Below are positions 9,427 through 17,449 of a stretch of 64,000 nucleotides of DNA, piece by piece (position 1 is the stretch's first letter; every line of letters starts with the position of its first letter). Origin of the DNA: Bradyrhizobium sp. 149 (GTDB taxonomy: Bacteria; Pseudomonadota; Alphaproteobacteria; Rhizobiales; Xanthobacteraceae); assembly GCF_023073915.1 (NCBI RefSeq), contig NZ_JADPKK010000004.1, forward strand, positions 124,001 to 188,000, in the 5' to 3' direction. Below the pieces are notes generated by a model that saw only the letters and a list, made by a program, of their open reading frames with translations, searched no databases and was not told the DNA's origin. A program made the position numbers and the translations under genes.

Positions 9427-10197
9427 ATGCAGCCGCAGGACAAGTTCACCGACAAGCAGCTTTCGGACGAGCAGAGCCGCGAGGTCGCGGAGACCATCCG
9501 CGAGGAGCTCGCCAGGCGCCGGATCTCCCGGCAGGCGCTGGCCGAGCAGGCCAAGCTCAGCCTGTCGACTCTGGAGAAGGTGCTCGGCGGCCGACGGCCG
9601 TTCACGCTGGCGACCACGGTGCGGCTGGAGCAGGCTCTGGGCGTCTCCTTGCGCAAGAGTCTCGTCGTGGTGACGCCTCCGGCCGCAAGCGATGTCGCAC
9701 CCGACAGCCTCGGTTCCTATGCGCACCGCGCGGTGACCTGGCTCGAGGACGTCTACATCACGCTGCGACCATCGTTCGGCGACAAGAACGCGATCTTTGC
9801 CTACCGCACCGAGATCGTCTGGGAGCCGAAGGTCTGCTCACTGGTGTTCCGCGAGGGTGAGCGGACCGATGCCGCCTATGAGCACACCGGCGAGGTTGCG
9901 GTGCCGCATCAGTCCGGCTTTATCTATCTCGTCATCATCAAGCACGGCCAGCATCGCGTGATCACGGTGTCGCGGCCGACGGTGGCCGGCGAGATGTACG
10001 GGATCATCTCGACGCTCCGCGCCGGCCCCGGCTCGCAGCTGACGCCGATCGCGGCGCCGATCGCCTATGTACCGGCACGGAACTTCGCGAAGCCCTCGCT
10101 GGGGCGAGTCGCGCCCGACGACGCCAACCATGAATTGTATCAGAGGCATCTGCGCCGAACGGTGGAAGAATCGTTCGCGCTGTTTCTGTCGGTATAG
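9427..10197 (+). CDS. XRE-family helix-turn-helix regulator with C-terminal domain of unknown function
   Basis: 256 residues from the ATG at 9427, which has AGGGA 5 bases upstream; the ATG at 9403 lacks this. Residues about 25-75 form a Cro/C1-type helix-turn-helix (RISRQALAEQAKLSLSTLEKVLGG). The C-terminal 170 residues look like a compact beta-rich domain (YAHRAVTWLEDVYITLRPSF onward) that I do not recognise, perhaps a ligand sensor. It is divergent from the sortase target gene, with 183 bases between the chosen starts, so autoregulation and control of the sortase genes are plausible but inferred. The second glycosyltransferase gene follows 47 bases downstream in the same direction. Confidence 0.85.
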   Translation: MQPQDKFTDKQLSDEQSREVAETIREELARRRISRQALAEQAKLSLSTLEKVLGGRRPFTLATTVRLEQALGVSLRKSLVVVTPPAASDVAPDSLGSYAHRAVTWLEDVYITLRPSFGDKNAIFAYRTEIVWEPKVCSLVFREGERTDAAYEHTGEVAVPHQSGFIYLVIIKHGQHRVITVSRPTVAGEMYGIISTLRAGPGSQLTPIAAPIAYVPARNFAKPSLGRVAPDDANHELYQRHLRRTVEESFALFLSV

Positions 10198-10244
10198 TCC
10201 GCGAGAATGGTCTGGGACGACGCTGCAGGCGGCTATAAGGGGGC

Positions 10245-11759
10245 ATGCAGGACAAGCCCGCACTATACGGCGGCGAATCTCCGCTGTTCTCGATCATTAT
10301 CCCGCTCGAATATCACCGCGGGCGGTGGGAGCTGTCCTGGCTCGGCTGGACGTCTCAGACTGCCGACAAATCGCTCTACGAGATCATTTTGGTCGTGCCG
10401 CCGGATTTCACGGCACGCGAGCAGCTGAAGGCGCTGGCCGGCGACAAGGCCCGCCTCGAATTCACCGATTCCGACCACGACGTCGGGCTCTGCGCATTTG
10501 GCGCGACAAAGGCGCGCGGTAGCCATCTGTTCTTCACGGAATCGCACTGCCGGCCCGAACCCGACGTGATCGAACTCTGCACTCGCGCCATCGATGCTCA
10601 TCCGGACTGGGCCGGCTTTTCCTGCCGTTCGATCCCGATCTGCCATAACCGGTTATCCGTGGCAGAGGCCGCCATGTACCAAACCGACATCGACTTCGGC
10701 ATGAAGCAGCATCCCTGGCGCAAGGTGCTGGATCAGTGTTTCGTGACGCGGCGCGACGTCTACTGGGAATGCGGCGGCCTGCGTGAGGAGCTCGGTCATT
10801 TCGCGGAATGGGTGCTTGCCGCCGCCTATCACGCGAGAGGCTATTCCATCGGCTATCTGGAGGAGGCGCGCTTCCATCACTACTACGTCGGTCAGATTGG
10901 TGAGCTGAAGGAGTTCACGCTCGACTTCGTGCAAGGCGAGATTCGCTATCTCAGCGAGGCGCATAGCGATCCCGGCGCCGAACTGCTCGACATTCCGATC
11001 GAGTGGAGCCAGCGGGACGAATTCGACGGCCCGCTTGCCCGCAATGCATTGAACGCGCTCGTGCGCTACAGCCTTTCGGGCCGAGGCTGGAAGCGGCCCG
11101 ACGAGAAACTGCGTGCCTTCTGCCGCTGGGCGGCGCCCGCGCTGTTCGGCGACCTTCCCGCGCGTGCGGCGGCGCAGTTGGCGGTCGCGCATGCGTATGC
11201 GGTCCTGGCCGCTGTTACGGTGGCCAGGCCGAGCGGAGCCATCGCACGATGGATGAGGCGCTACATCGCGTCGCTGATCAGGCTCCAGAGACTCGGCTGC
11301 ATTCATCGTCTCGGACGAGATGCAAGGTCTGTTGGTGGGCTTCTTGGTGAGCACGTTATCGCGCAGATTGGATTCCATGCCGAGGAATTCTCCGCCGGTC
11401 ACACGTTCCGTTGGAGCGAGCCGGAGGCTGCCGTGCGGATCAAGGGAATGCCCGGCCGCAACGTCGTCCGCATTCGAAGCCCCGCACTTCGTGCGCCGCT
11501 GGACACCATCGGCACGCGCTTCTATGTCGAGGGCGCGCCTGTCGATTGCGACGCGGTCGTGACCGGTTGTGACGGCTACACGCTGAGCCTCGATCTGCCG
11601 CCGTCAGGCATTGCCATCCTCGCTTGGGCATGTCCTGTGTTCAGGGGCGTCGGCGATTCACGCCGTCTCGGACTGTCGATCGTGGCGATCGACGTCGGTC
11701 AGGACATGCTCGAGGGTGAACGTGCCGGGCGAGCATCGCCGTTCGGCGAAAAAGAATAG
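10245..11759 (+). CDS. Glycosyltransferase family 2-like protein with long C-terminal extension
   Basis: 504 residues. The N-terminal third resembles a GT-A glycosyltransferase: LFSIIIPLEYHRGRWELSW at the start, an ATKARG segment and FFTESHCRPEPDVI in the place of the usual acidic site. An aspartate pair is not obvious there (TESH), so the metal site may be altered or the protein inactive as a transferase. The remaining 200-plus residues contain helices and a final beta-rich part (about 370-490) with no family I recognise. AAGGGGGC precedes the ATG. It follows the XRE gene by 47 bases and may share its transcript. A hairpin begins at its stop codon. Confidence 0.75.
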   Translation: MQDKPALYGGESPLFSIIIPLEYHRGRWELSWLGWTSQTADKSLYEIILVVPPDFTAREQLKALAGDKARLEFTDSDHDVGLCAFGATKARGSHLFFTESHCRPEPDVIELCTRAIDAHPDWAGFSCRSIPICHNRLSVAEAAMYQTDIDFGMKQHPWRKVLDQCFVTRRDVYWECGGLREELGHFAEWVLAAAYHARGYSIGYLEEARFHHYYVGQIGELKEFTLDFVQGEIRYLSEAHSDPGAELLDIPIEWSQRDEFDGPLARNALNALVRYSLSGRGWKRPDEKLRAFCRWAAPALFGDLPARAAAQLAVAHAYAVLAAVTVARPSGAIARWMRRYIASLIRLQRLGCIHRLGRDARSVGGLLGEHVIAQIGFHAEEFSAGHTFRWSEPEAAVRIKGMPGRNVVRIRSPALRAPLDTIGTRFYVEGAPVDCDAVVTGCDGYTLSLDLPPSGIAILAWACPVFRGVGDSRRLGLSIVAIDVGQDMLEGERAGRASPFGEKE

Positions 11760-11777
11760 CGGCCCTTTGGCCGCTAT
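11745..11777 (-). terminator. Hairpin with T-rich tail on minus strand, shared by converging units
   Basis: A perfect 9-bp stem (ATAGCGGCC at 11756-11764 with GGCCGCTAT at 11769-11777) has a 4-base loop. Read on the minus strand it is followed by TCTTTTTC, so it fits a Rho-independent terminator for the remnant upstream on that strand. On the plus strand it begins at the glycosyltransferase stop codon but has no T-run. Confidence 0.6.
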
Positions 11778-12059
11778 GTGCCCAGCGCGTTGAACACCAG
11801 GAAGACCTCGTCGCTCTCGATCAGCTTGCGGATCTGCTCGACGGTCTTCGGCGGCGAGTAGCCGTCATCGTAGGAGATCCGGTTGATCTTGCGTCCATTG
11901 ATGCCGCCCTGGTCGTTGATCATCTTGAAATAGGCTTCCTCGGTCTTGCCGATTGACGCCGTAGGCCGAAGCCGGGCCGGAATAGGCCTCGACATTGCCG
12001 ATCTTGATCTCGGTGTCGGTCACGCCGGTGTCGTACGCTTTTTGCGCATACGCGGTTTG
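11774..12059 (-). pseudogene. Remnant of an ABC-transporter substrate-binding protein (branched-chain amino-acid type)
   Basis: Two adjacent frames together give the mature N-terminus of a periplasmic binding protein. First comes QTAYAQKAYDTGVTDTEIKIG...YSGPASAYG (12059 down to about 11955). After a frame change comes IGKTEEAYFKMINDQGG, then GRKINRISYDDGYSPPKTVEQ and ESDEVFLVFNALGT, ending at TAG. Known family members run about 400 residues; here only about 95 remain. The signal-peptide start and the C-terminal three quarters are gone, and there is at least one frameshift. It lies between two hairpins. It belongs to a different subfamily from the intact binding protein at 35238, so it is probably a decayed paralogue and not a copy of that gene. 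Confidence 0.8.
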
Positions 12060-12060
12060 G

Positions 12061-12084
12061 AAAGCGCCCGCGAGAGGGCGCTTT
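12061..12084 (-). terminator. Hairpin downstream of acyl-CoA synthetase
   Basis: AAAGCGCCC (12061-12069) pairs perfectly with GGGCGCTTT (12076-12084) around a 6-base loop. It lies 20 bases past the stop of the minus-strand acyl-CoA synthetase. The T-tail is short (TTT within the stem), so termination is likely but not certain. Confidence 0.6.
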
Positions 12085-12104
12085 GATCAGGCGTTGGCGG
12101 CTTT

Positions 12105-13637
12105 CTAGTCGGCTTCCGTGGCGACCGAGAATTCCTTGCGCAAGGTCGGCTTGTGGATCTTGCCGGTGGCGTTGCGGGGTAACGCATCGACGAAGCAGAC
12201 CTGGCGCGGGCATTTGAATCGCGCGAGATTCGCCGCGCAGTGCGCGAAGACATCGGCTTCGGTCAGCCGCTGGCCGGGCTTGGTCGCGACGATGGCGAGG
12301 CCCACCTCGCCCCATTGCGCATCGGGAATGCCGATCACGGCGGCTTCCGCGATGGCGTCGAGTTGGTGCAGGACGTTCTCGACCTCGGCCGGATAGACGT
12401 TCTCACCTCCCGAGATGTACATGTCCTTCCAGCGGTCCACGATGTAGTAAAAACCTTCCTCATCGACGCGCGCCGCGTCGCCCGTGTGTAGCCATCCGTC
12501 GGTGAACGACGTTTTGTTCGCCTCCGGCCTGTTCCAGTAGCCCGGCGTGATGTTCGGTCCCTTGACCCAGAGTTCGCCGAGCTCGCCGACGTCGGCGTCG
12601 CTGCCGTCAGGACGCACGATGCGCACTTCCGTGTGCAGCACCGGCTTGCCGGCGGAGCCGGCTTTGCGTGCCGCATCCTCGCGGTCGAGCACCAGCACGG
12701 CCGGCGAGGTCTCGGTCATGCCGTAGCCCTGCTGGAGCGCGACGCCGCGCGCCTCCCACACTTTCAGCAGCGGCACCGGCATGGGAGCGCCGCCGACACC
12801 GCCGACGATCAGCCGGCCGAGGTCGGTGGTCGCGAACGCCGGATGCTGGGCCATGAACTGGTAGATCGCCGGCACGCCGAAGAACACGTTGATGCCCTGC
12901 GCGGGATCGTTGATCAGGCCGAGCGCCGCGCCGGGATCGAAGGCGCGCATGATCAGCACGGTGCCGCCGGCATGCAGCACCGGGTTGGTGTAGCAATTCA
13001 GACCGCCGGTGTGGAACAGCGGCAGCACGGTGAGCAGCACCGAGGATGGCCCGATGCAAGCAGGGCCGCCGAGATTGACGCAATTCCAGAAGGTCATGCC
13101 ATGCGTGATGGTGGCGCCCTTGGGATGACCCGTCGTGCCCGACGTGTACATGATGGTCGAGACATCATCGAGCGTGACCTCCTCGGCCCGGTCCAGCTGC
13201 TTTGCTGCGGCGATGCCGGCCTCGTAAGTGGCGCCCGGGCCTAGCAGCAGGTGTGAAGCAATGCCGCAGAGCTTTGCGACCGCGAGGGCCGTCTCGGCAA
13301 GATCGGCGTCATGGATCATCACTTTCGGCGCGCAGTCAGCCGTGATGAACTGGAGCTCGGGAACGGTGAGGCGGGTGTTCAGCGGCACGAAGATCGCGCC
13401 GAGCCGCCCGCAGGCGAACTGCACCTCCAGCGCATCGGTCGTGTTCAGGGCCAGCACCGCGACGCGGTCGCCGCGCGAGACCTTCAGCGTGTGACGCAGG
13501 AAGGAGGCAAGACGTGAGATCCTCGCGTCCAGCTGCACATAAGTGAAGCGGCGCTCGCTCGCGAGATCGATCACCGCAACCTTGTTCGGCGTGCGGCGGC
13601 CATGATGGACGATCCAGTCGTAGTAACGAACGGCCAC
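12105..13637 (-). CDS. AMP-forming acyl-CoA synthetase (FadD-like)
   Basis: 510 residues of the ANL adenylating family. The P-loop-like motif YTSGTTGHPKG is at 164-174, the adenine-binding GYGMTET and the GWLHTGD hinge-region motif are present, and the C-terminal lysine motif NATGKIHKPTLRKE is intact. It should activate a carboxylic acid to its CoA thioester with ATP, in the cytoplasm; chain length or aromaticity is not readable. The start is the GTG at 13637, which follows GGGGGAGGA with a 5-base spacer; an ATG at 13691 lacks such a site. It is divergent from the acyl-CoA dehydrogenase gene at 13902, suggesting one degradation pathway controlled from the shared 264-base region. Confidence 0.92.
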   Translation of the reverse strand: MAVRYYDWIVHHGRRTPNKVAVIDLASERRFTYVQLDARISRLASFLRHTLKVSRGDRVAVLALNTTDALEVQFACGRLGAIFVPLNTRLTVPELQFITADCAPKVMIHDADLAETALAVAKLCGIASHLLLGPGATYEAGIAAAKQLDRAEEVTLDDVSTIMYTSGTTGHPKGATITHGMTFWNCVNLGGPACIGPSSVLLTVLPLFHTGGLNCYTNPVLHAGGTVLIMRAFDPGAALGLINDPAQGINVFFGVPAIYQFMAQHPAFATTDLGRLIVGGVGGAPMPVPLLKVWEARGVALQQGYGMTETSPAVLVLDREDAARKAGSAGKPVLHTEVRIVRPDGSDADVGELGELWVKGPNITPGYWNRPEANKTSFTDGWLHTGDAARVDEEGFYYIVDRWKDMYISGGENVYPAEVENVLHQLDAIAEAAVIGIPDAQWGEVGLAIVATKPGQRLTEADVFAHCAANLARFKCPRQVCFVDALPRNATGKIHKPTLRKEFSVATEAD

Positions 13638-13901
13638 AAATTCCTCCCCCGGCGGTCCTGGTACCGCCTGCGTCCCTATTGCTGGCACCATGCCCAGCGT
13701 GGCCTTGGGGCCAGCCGGAGTTTGTGCATCGACGTTTTTTTGTTTCAGAGTTGGCCTGCGGGGGACGAAAATCGTCTTGCGTTGAGTTGCTAGGGCATGG
13801 ACTGCGCGCAGTGGTCCCCCGGCCAGCCACTCCGCGCAAGTGAGCCGCCAAGGTTCCGGCCATGGTGGACGAGACGAATCCGCCAGCAAGGCGAGAGTGC
13901 G

Positions 13902-15038
13902 ATGAAGAGCCCGTTTTATACCGCCGAGCATGACGCTTTTCGCGAAATGATGCGCCGGTTCGTCGACAAGGAGATCGCGCCGTTCGCCCATGAATGGGAC
14001 GAGGCTGGCGAATTCCCCCGCGCGCTCTATCGCAAGGCGGCCGGGATCGGGCTCCTGGGGCTCGGATTCCCCGAGGAGTATGGCGGGATCGCCGCCGACC
14101 AGTTCATGAAGATCGTCGCCAGCCAGGAGCTGGCGCGGGCGGGCGCCGGGGGCGTCAGCGCCAGCCTGATGAGCCATACGATCGGTTCGCCGCCAATTGC
14201 GCGGGCGGCGCGCCCCGAGGTTAGGGCACGCGTGCTGCCTCAGGTGCTCGCTGGCGAGAAGATCTCCGCGCTCGCGATCACCGAGCCGGCTGGCGGCTCT
14301 GATGTCGCGGGCCTCCAGACCAAGGCGCGGCGCGATGGCGATCACTACGTCGTGAGCGGGGAGAAGACCTTTATCACCTCGGGCATGCGCGCCGACTATC
14401 TGACCGTTGCGGTGCGCACCGGCGGCGAGGGCGCCGGCGGTGTCAGCCTGCTCCTGATCGAGGGGAATACGCCCGGCCTTTCGCGGACAAAGCTGAAGAA
14501 GATGGGCTGGTGGGCCTCTGACACCGCAACGCTGCATTTCGATGAGTGCCGCGTACCGGCCGAAAACCTGATCGGCGAGGAAGGCCATGGCTTCAAGATC
14601 ATCATGCGGAATTTCAACAGCGAACGCATGGGCATGGCGGCGGGCTGCACCGCGTTCGCGCGCGTCTGCCTCGACGAGGCGATTGCCTACGCCAAGGAGC
14701 GCAAGACCTTTGGCAAGCCGCTCGCGCAGCACCAGGTGATCCGTCACAAGATCGTCGACATGGCGCAGAAGGTCGCCGCATCGCAGGCGATGCTGGAGAT
14801 GCTGGCCTGGCGGCTGGAGCAGGGCGAAAGCCCGGTCGCCGAAATCTGCATGATGAAGAACCAAGCGACCCAGACAATGGCATTCTGCGCCTCTGAAGCC
14901 GTGCAGATTTTTGGCGGCGCAGGATTCATGCGCGGCATCAAGGCCGAGCGCATCTACCGCGAGGTCAAGGTCAACGCCATCGGCGGCGGCACCGAGGAGA
15001 TCATGAAGGATCTGGCGTCGCGGCAGATGGGGTTGTGA
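13902..15038 (+). CDS. Acyl-CoA dehydrogenase
   Basis: 378 residues covering the three usual domains: N-terminal helical, middle beta (ALAITEPAGGSDVAGLQTKA, with the FAD-contacting TFITSGM nearby) and C-terminal helical (KTFGKPLAQHQVIRHKIVD). It oxidises acyl-CoA to 2-enoyl-CoA using FAD and electron-transfer flavoprotein. Where short- and medium-chain enzymes have IYEGT with the catalytic glutamate, this protein has IGGGT. The base is therefore probably the glutamate of NSERMG, as in isovaleryl-CoA-type enzymes; this is inference. The start at 13902 is preceded by AAGGCGAG. A GTCAT-type repeat and a broken paralogue follow. Confidence 0.92.
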   Translation: MKSPFYTAEHDAFREMMRRFVDKEIAPFAHEWDEAGEFPRALYRKAAGIGLLGLGFPEEYGGIAADQFMKIVASQELARAGAGGVSASLMSHTIGSPPIARAARPEVRARVLPQVLAGEKISALAITEPAGGSDVAGLQTKARRDGDHYVVSGEKTFITSGMRADYLTVAVRTGGEGAGGVSLLLIEGNTPGLSRTKLKKMGWWASDTATLHFDECRVPAENLIGEEGHGFKIIMRNFNSERMGMAAGCTAFARVCLDEAIAYAKERKTFGKPLAQHQVIRHKIVDMAQKVAASQAMLEMLAWRLEQGESPVAEICMMKNQATQTMAFCASEAVQIFGGAGFMRGIKAERIYREVKVNAIGGGTEEIMKDLASRQMGL

Positions 15039-15046
15039 TTGATACC

Positions 15047-15143
15047 GTCATTCCGGGGCGCGCGTAAGCGCGAACCCGGAATCCAGAGATGAGTCTGATG
15101 TCGAGATTCCGGGTTCGACGCTGCGCGTCGCCCCCGGAATGAC
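15047..15143. repeat. GTCAT...ATGAC palindromic intergenic repeat (GTCATTCCGGGG type)
   Basis: The ends GTCATTCCGGGGCGCGCG and GCCCCCGGAATGAC are inverted copies, with an inner pair GCGAACCCGGAATC / GATTCCGGGTTCG. A close relative lies at 58839-58915. Both occupy a gap between acyl-CoA dehydrogenase genes. Confidence 0.8.
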
Positions 15144-15155
15144 CAGGAAAAGAGA

Positions 15156-15694
15156 ATGCTGTTCACCGCCGAGCACGACGAGATCCGCCGCTCCTTGCAA
15201 AAATTCATCGCCAACGAGATCAATCCTCATGTCGATGAATGGGAGAAGGCCGAGATCTTCCCGGCGCACGAGCTGTTCAGGAAGATGGGCAGCCTCGGCT
15301 TTCTCGGGCTGAACAAGCCGGTCGCATTCGGCGGCTCCGGCCTCGACTATTCCTACGCGCTGATGATGGCCGAGGAGCTCGGCAAGCTCGCGGAGATGCA
15401 GACCGAGGTCGAGCTGCTGCGCGCGCTGATCTACCGGGCGGCGAGGCGCTGGTGGCCGGCGAGGATGTCACAAAGCTTGCGACCATGGCCAAGCTGAAGG
15501 CTGGCCGGCTCGGCCGCGAACTTACCGATGCCTGCTTGCAATATTGGGGCGGAATGGGCTTTACCAACGAGACACCGGTCAGCCGTGCCTATCGCGACAG
15601 CCGCCTGACATCAATTGGCGGCGGCGCCGACGAGGTCATGCTGATGGTCCTGTGCAAGATGATGGGTACGCTGCCCGGCAGCATTAAGGTTTGA
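15156..15694 (+). pseudogene. Broken acyl-CoA dehydrogenase with large internal deletion and frameshift
   Basis: The first frame gives an acyl-CoA dehydrogenase N-terminus (MLFTAEHDEIRRSLQKFIAN ... GFLGLNKPVAFGGSGLDY ... MMAEELGKL). It then jumps straight to a C-terminal-domain sequence (AEMQTEVELLRALIYRAA) and stops at 15497 in a nonsense tail. The frame that ends at 15694 carries the true C-terminus (ALVAGEDVTKLATMAKLKAG ... YWGGMGFTNE ... SIGGGADEVM). About 200 residues including the whole middle FAD/substrate domain are missing, and there is a frameshift near 15435. It cannot encode an active enzyme. It follows the intact dehydrogenase at 13902 and was probably a second subunit or paralogue. 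Confidence 0.88.
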
Positions 15695-15741
15695 GCATGA
15701 TCTTTTCGGAAAACCGCTGCACACTTTTCCAAATCATGCTC
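15693..15741. repeat. GAGCATGAT...ATCATGCTC inverted repeat
   Basis: The outer arms GAGCATGAT (15693-15701) and ATCATGCTC (15733-15741) are perfect, with an inner GGAAAA / TTTTCC pair. The element overlaps the last stop codon of the broken dehydrogenase and could also act as a transcript-end hairpin. Confidence 0.75.
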
Positions 15742-15756
15742 TAGGGGGAATGCCTG

Positions 15757-16413
15757 ATGATCACGCTCTATCACTGCGACGCCGCGCGCTCGTTCCGTCC
15801 GCTCTGGATGCTGGAGGAGATGGGGCTTCCGTACGAATTGAAGATGCTGCCGTTCCCGCCGCGGGTCTTCGCCAAAGAGTATCTCGCGCTCAATCCGCTG
15901 GGCACGATTCCCTTCTTGGTCGACGGCGAGACCAAGATGACGGAATCGTCTGGCATCTGCCATTACCTCGGCATCAAGCATGGACCGACGCCGCTGATGG
16001 TCGGGCCGGAAGATCCCGCCTATGGCGCGTTCCTGAACTGGATGTATTTCAGCGACGCCACGTTAACCTTCCCGCAAACGCTGGTGCTCCGATACACCCA
16101 GCTCGAGCCGGAAGAGCGCCGCAATCCGCAAGTCGCCGGCGATTACGCCAAATGGTTCCTGGGCCGGCTGCGCGCCGTCGAGGCAGCCACCGCAAAGACC
16201 GAGGCCTTGTGCGCCGGCCGCTTCACCGCCGCTGACATTGTCATCGGCTACGCGCTCCGCCTCGCGGACAATATCGGACTTGCCAAGGATTTTGGGCCAA
16301 ATGTCGCAGCCTATTGGGCGCGCTTGCAGCAGCGGGATGGCTTCAAGCGCGCGGTTGCTGCGGAGCAAAAGGCCGGTGCCGAGCAGAACGTGGCGCCAAG
16401 GGTGAGGGCGTAA
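15757..16413 (+). CDS. Glutathione S-transferase family protein
   Basis: 218 residues. The N-terminal thioredoxin-like domain (about 1-80) contains the cis-proline loop NPLGTIPFLVD and the glutathione-contacting TESSGICHYL. The C-terminal half is the all-helical GST domain (FTAADIVIGYALRLAD). It should act in the cytoplasm, conjugating or binding glutathione; no substrate can be assigned. The region before residue 20 (YHCDAARSFRPLWML) has a serine at the position where many bacterial GSTs place their catalytic Ser or Cys. It is preceded by an inverted repeat and followed by the AraC regulator 127 bases later. Confidence 0.9.
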   Translation: MITLYHCDAARSFRPLWMLEEMGLPYELKMLPFPPRVFAKEYLALNPLGTIPFLVDGETKMTESSGICHYLGIKHGPTPLMVGPEDPAYGAFLNWMYFSDATLTFPQTLVLRYTQLEPEERRNPQVAGDYAKWFLGRLRAVEAATAKTEALCAGRFTAADIVIGYALRLADNIGLAKDFGPNVAAYWARLQQRDGFKRAVAAEQKAGAEQNVAPRVRA

Positions 16414-16540
16414 GCCCACCCTCCCGGAGTGCCGCCGTTTTGCGCTCCATGATAGCGCTATCCCGCCGTGACAGCGCCCAAATTTCCGCTAAGGTGATCT
16501 CCGTCCGCAGCGGCCAAAGAGCCGCGCGAGGAGGATCCCA

Positions 16541-17341
16541 ATGGAAGATAACGGTCGCGAATCCGACCATTTGATGCTGATCACGCCGGAGCGGGTATTC
16601 TACGCCGGCCTGCTCGGTCGCCCCCGCAAGCGGACCCCCGGCTGCTGCCACGTCTATGTCGCGGTGAGGGGTAGTCTGCATCTGACCATCGACGACGCCC
16701 TCGCCACGGGCGAACTTTTCGTCACCCTGCCGAACCAGCGGCATTCCATTGCCAGCGACTATCGCACCGCGATCAGCGTGACGCTGGAGCCGGAGAGCAT
16801 GCCTGACGGCGTGATCGAGGCCTTGGCCGAGCGACTCACCGGACCCGACAGCGCCGCCTATGCTCGCAAGATCCTCGCCGCCTACACGCTGTTGCGTCAG
16901 CGTCGCTATGCGAACATCACCACTGCCGAATTCGACGAGATGTGCTTTGGCGAAGCGCTGCCGCGCCGCGTGCTCGACCCGCGTGTGGCGCGCGCGGTCG
17001 CCCGCATCGGCCGCTTCACAGGTGAGCCCGTGACAGCAGACATTTGTGCAGCGGACGCCGGACTTTCGGCTTCGCGCTTCCTGCATCTGTTCAAGGAAGA
17101 GACCGGCATCTCGTTCCGCTCCTTCCGCGCCTGGAAGCGCGCGCGGCATCTGCTGCACTTCGCCAACCAGGACCTCAACCTCGCCCATCTCGCGCAGGAC
17201 ATCGGCTATCCCGATTCCACCCATTTCAGCCACTCGATCCGCCGCTTCTACGGATTGAAGCCGCGCGCGATCTTCGTCGGATCGCGTGATCTTGCGATTT
17301 ATCGCAGCAGCGAGACGGTGAGGCTGGCGGAGGCGAGCTAA
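16541..17341 (+). CDS. AraC-family transcriptional regulator
   Basis: 266 residues. The C-terminal 100 residues form the paired helix-turn-helix of AraC/XylS proteins (VTADICAADAGLSASRFLHL ... DLNLAHLAQDIGYPDSTHFS ... RRFYGLKPRA). The N-terminal part is a cupin-like effector region (HVYVAVRGSLHLTIDD). A strong AGGAGGATC site precedes the ATG. It lies between a GST and the BKACE/carboxylase genes, all on the same strand, so it may control the downstream catabolic genes; this is inferred from position. The effector is unknown. Confidence 0.92.
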   Translation: MEDNGRESDHLMLITPERVFYAGLLGRPRKRTPGCCHVYVAVRGSLHLTIDDALATGELFVTLPNQRHSIASDYRTAISVTLEPESMPDGVIEALAERLTGPDSAAYARKILAAYTLLRQRRYANITTAEFDEMCFGEALPRRVLDPRVARAVARIGRFTGEPVTADICAADAGLSASRFLHLFKEETGISFRSFRAWKRARHLLHFANQDLNLAHLAQDIGYPDSTHFSHSIRRFYGLKPRAIFVGSRDLAIYRSSETVRLAEAS

Positions 17342-17449
17342 TCGACCTACGATTTCTCGCTTTTTCCCAGCTTCTCCGCGCAAGAAGCCGCACGCCGCCC
17401 ATCACATGATCGCAAACGTTGAATTATCAACGTGCGAGACATTCAAGGC

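Noticed and set aside
9244..9726. N-terminal extension of the sortase target frame
   Set aside because: It overlaps the divergent XRE gene and ignores the signal segment that follows the ATG at 9243.
13638..14864. N-terminal extension of the acyl-CoA synthetase frame
   Set aside because: It runs antisense through an intact acyl-CoA dehydrogenase and carries no family sequence before the GTG at 13637.
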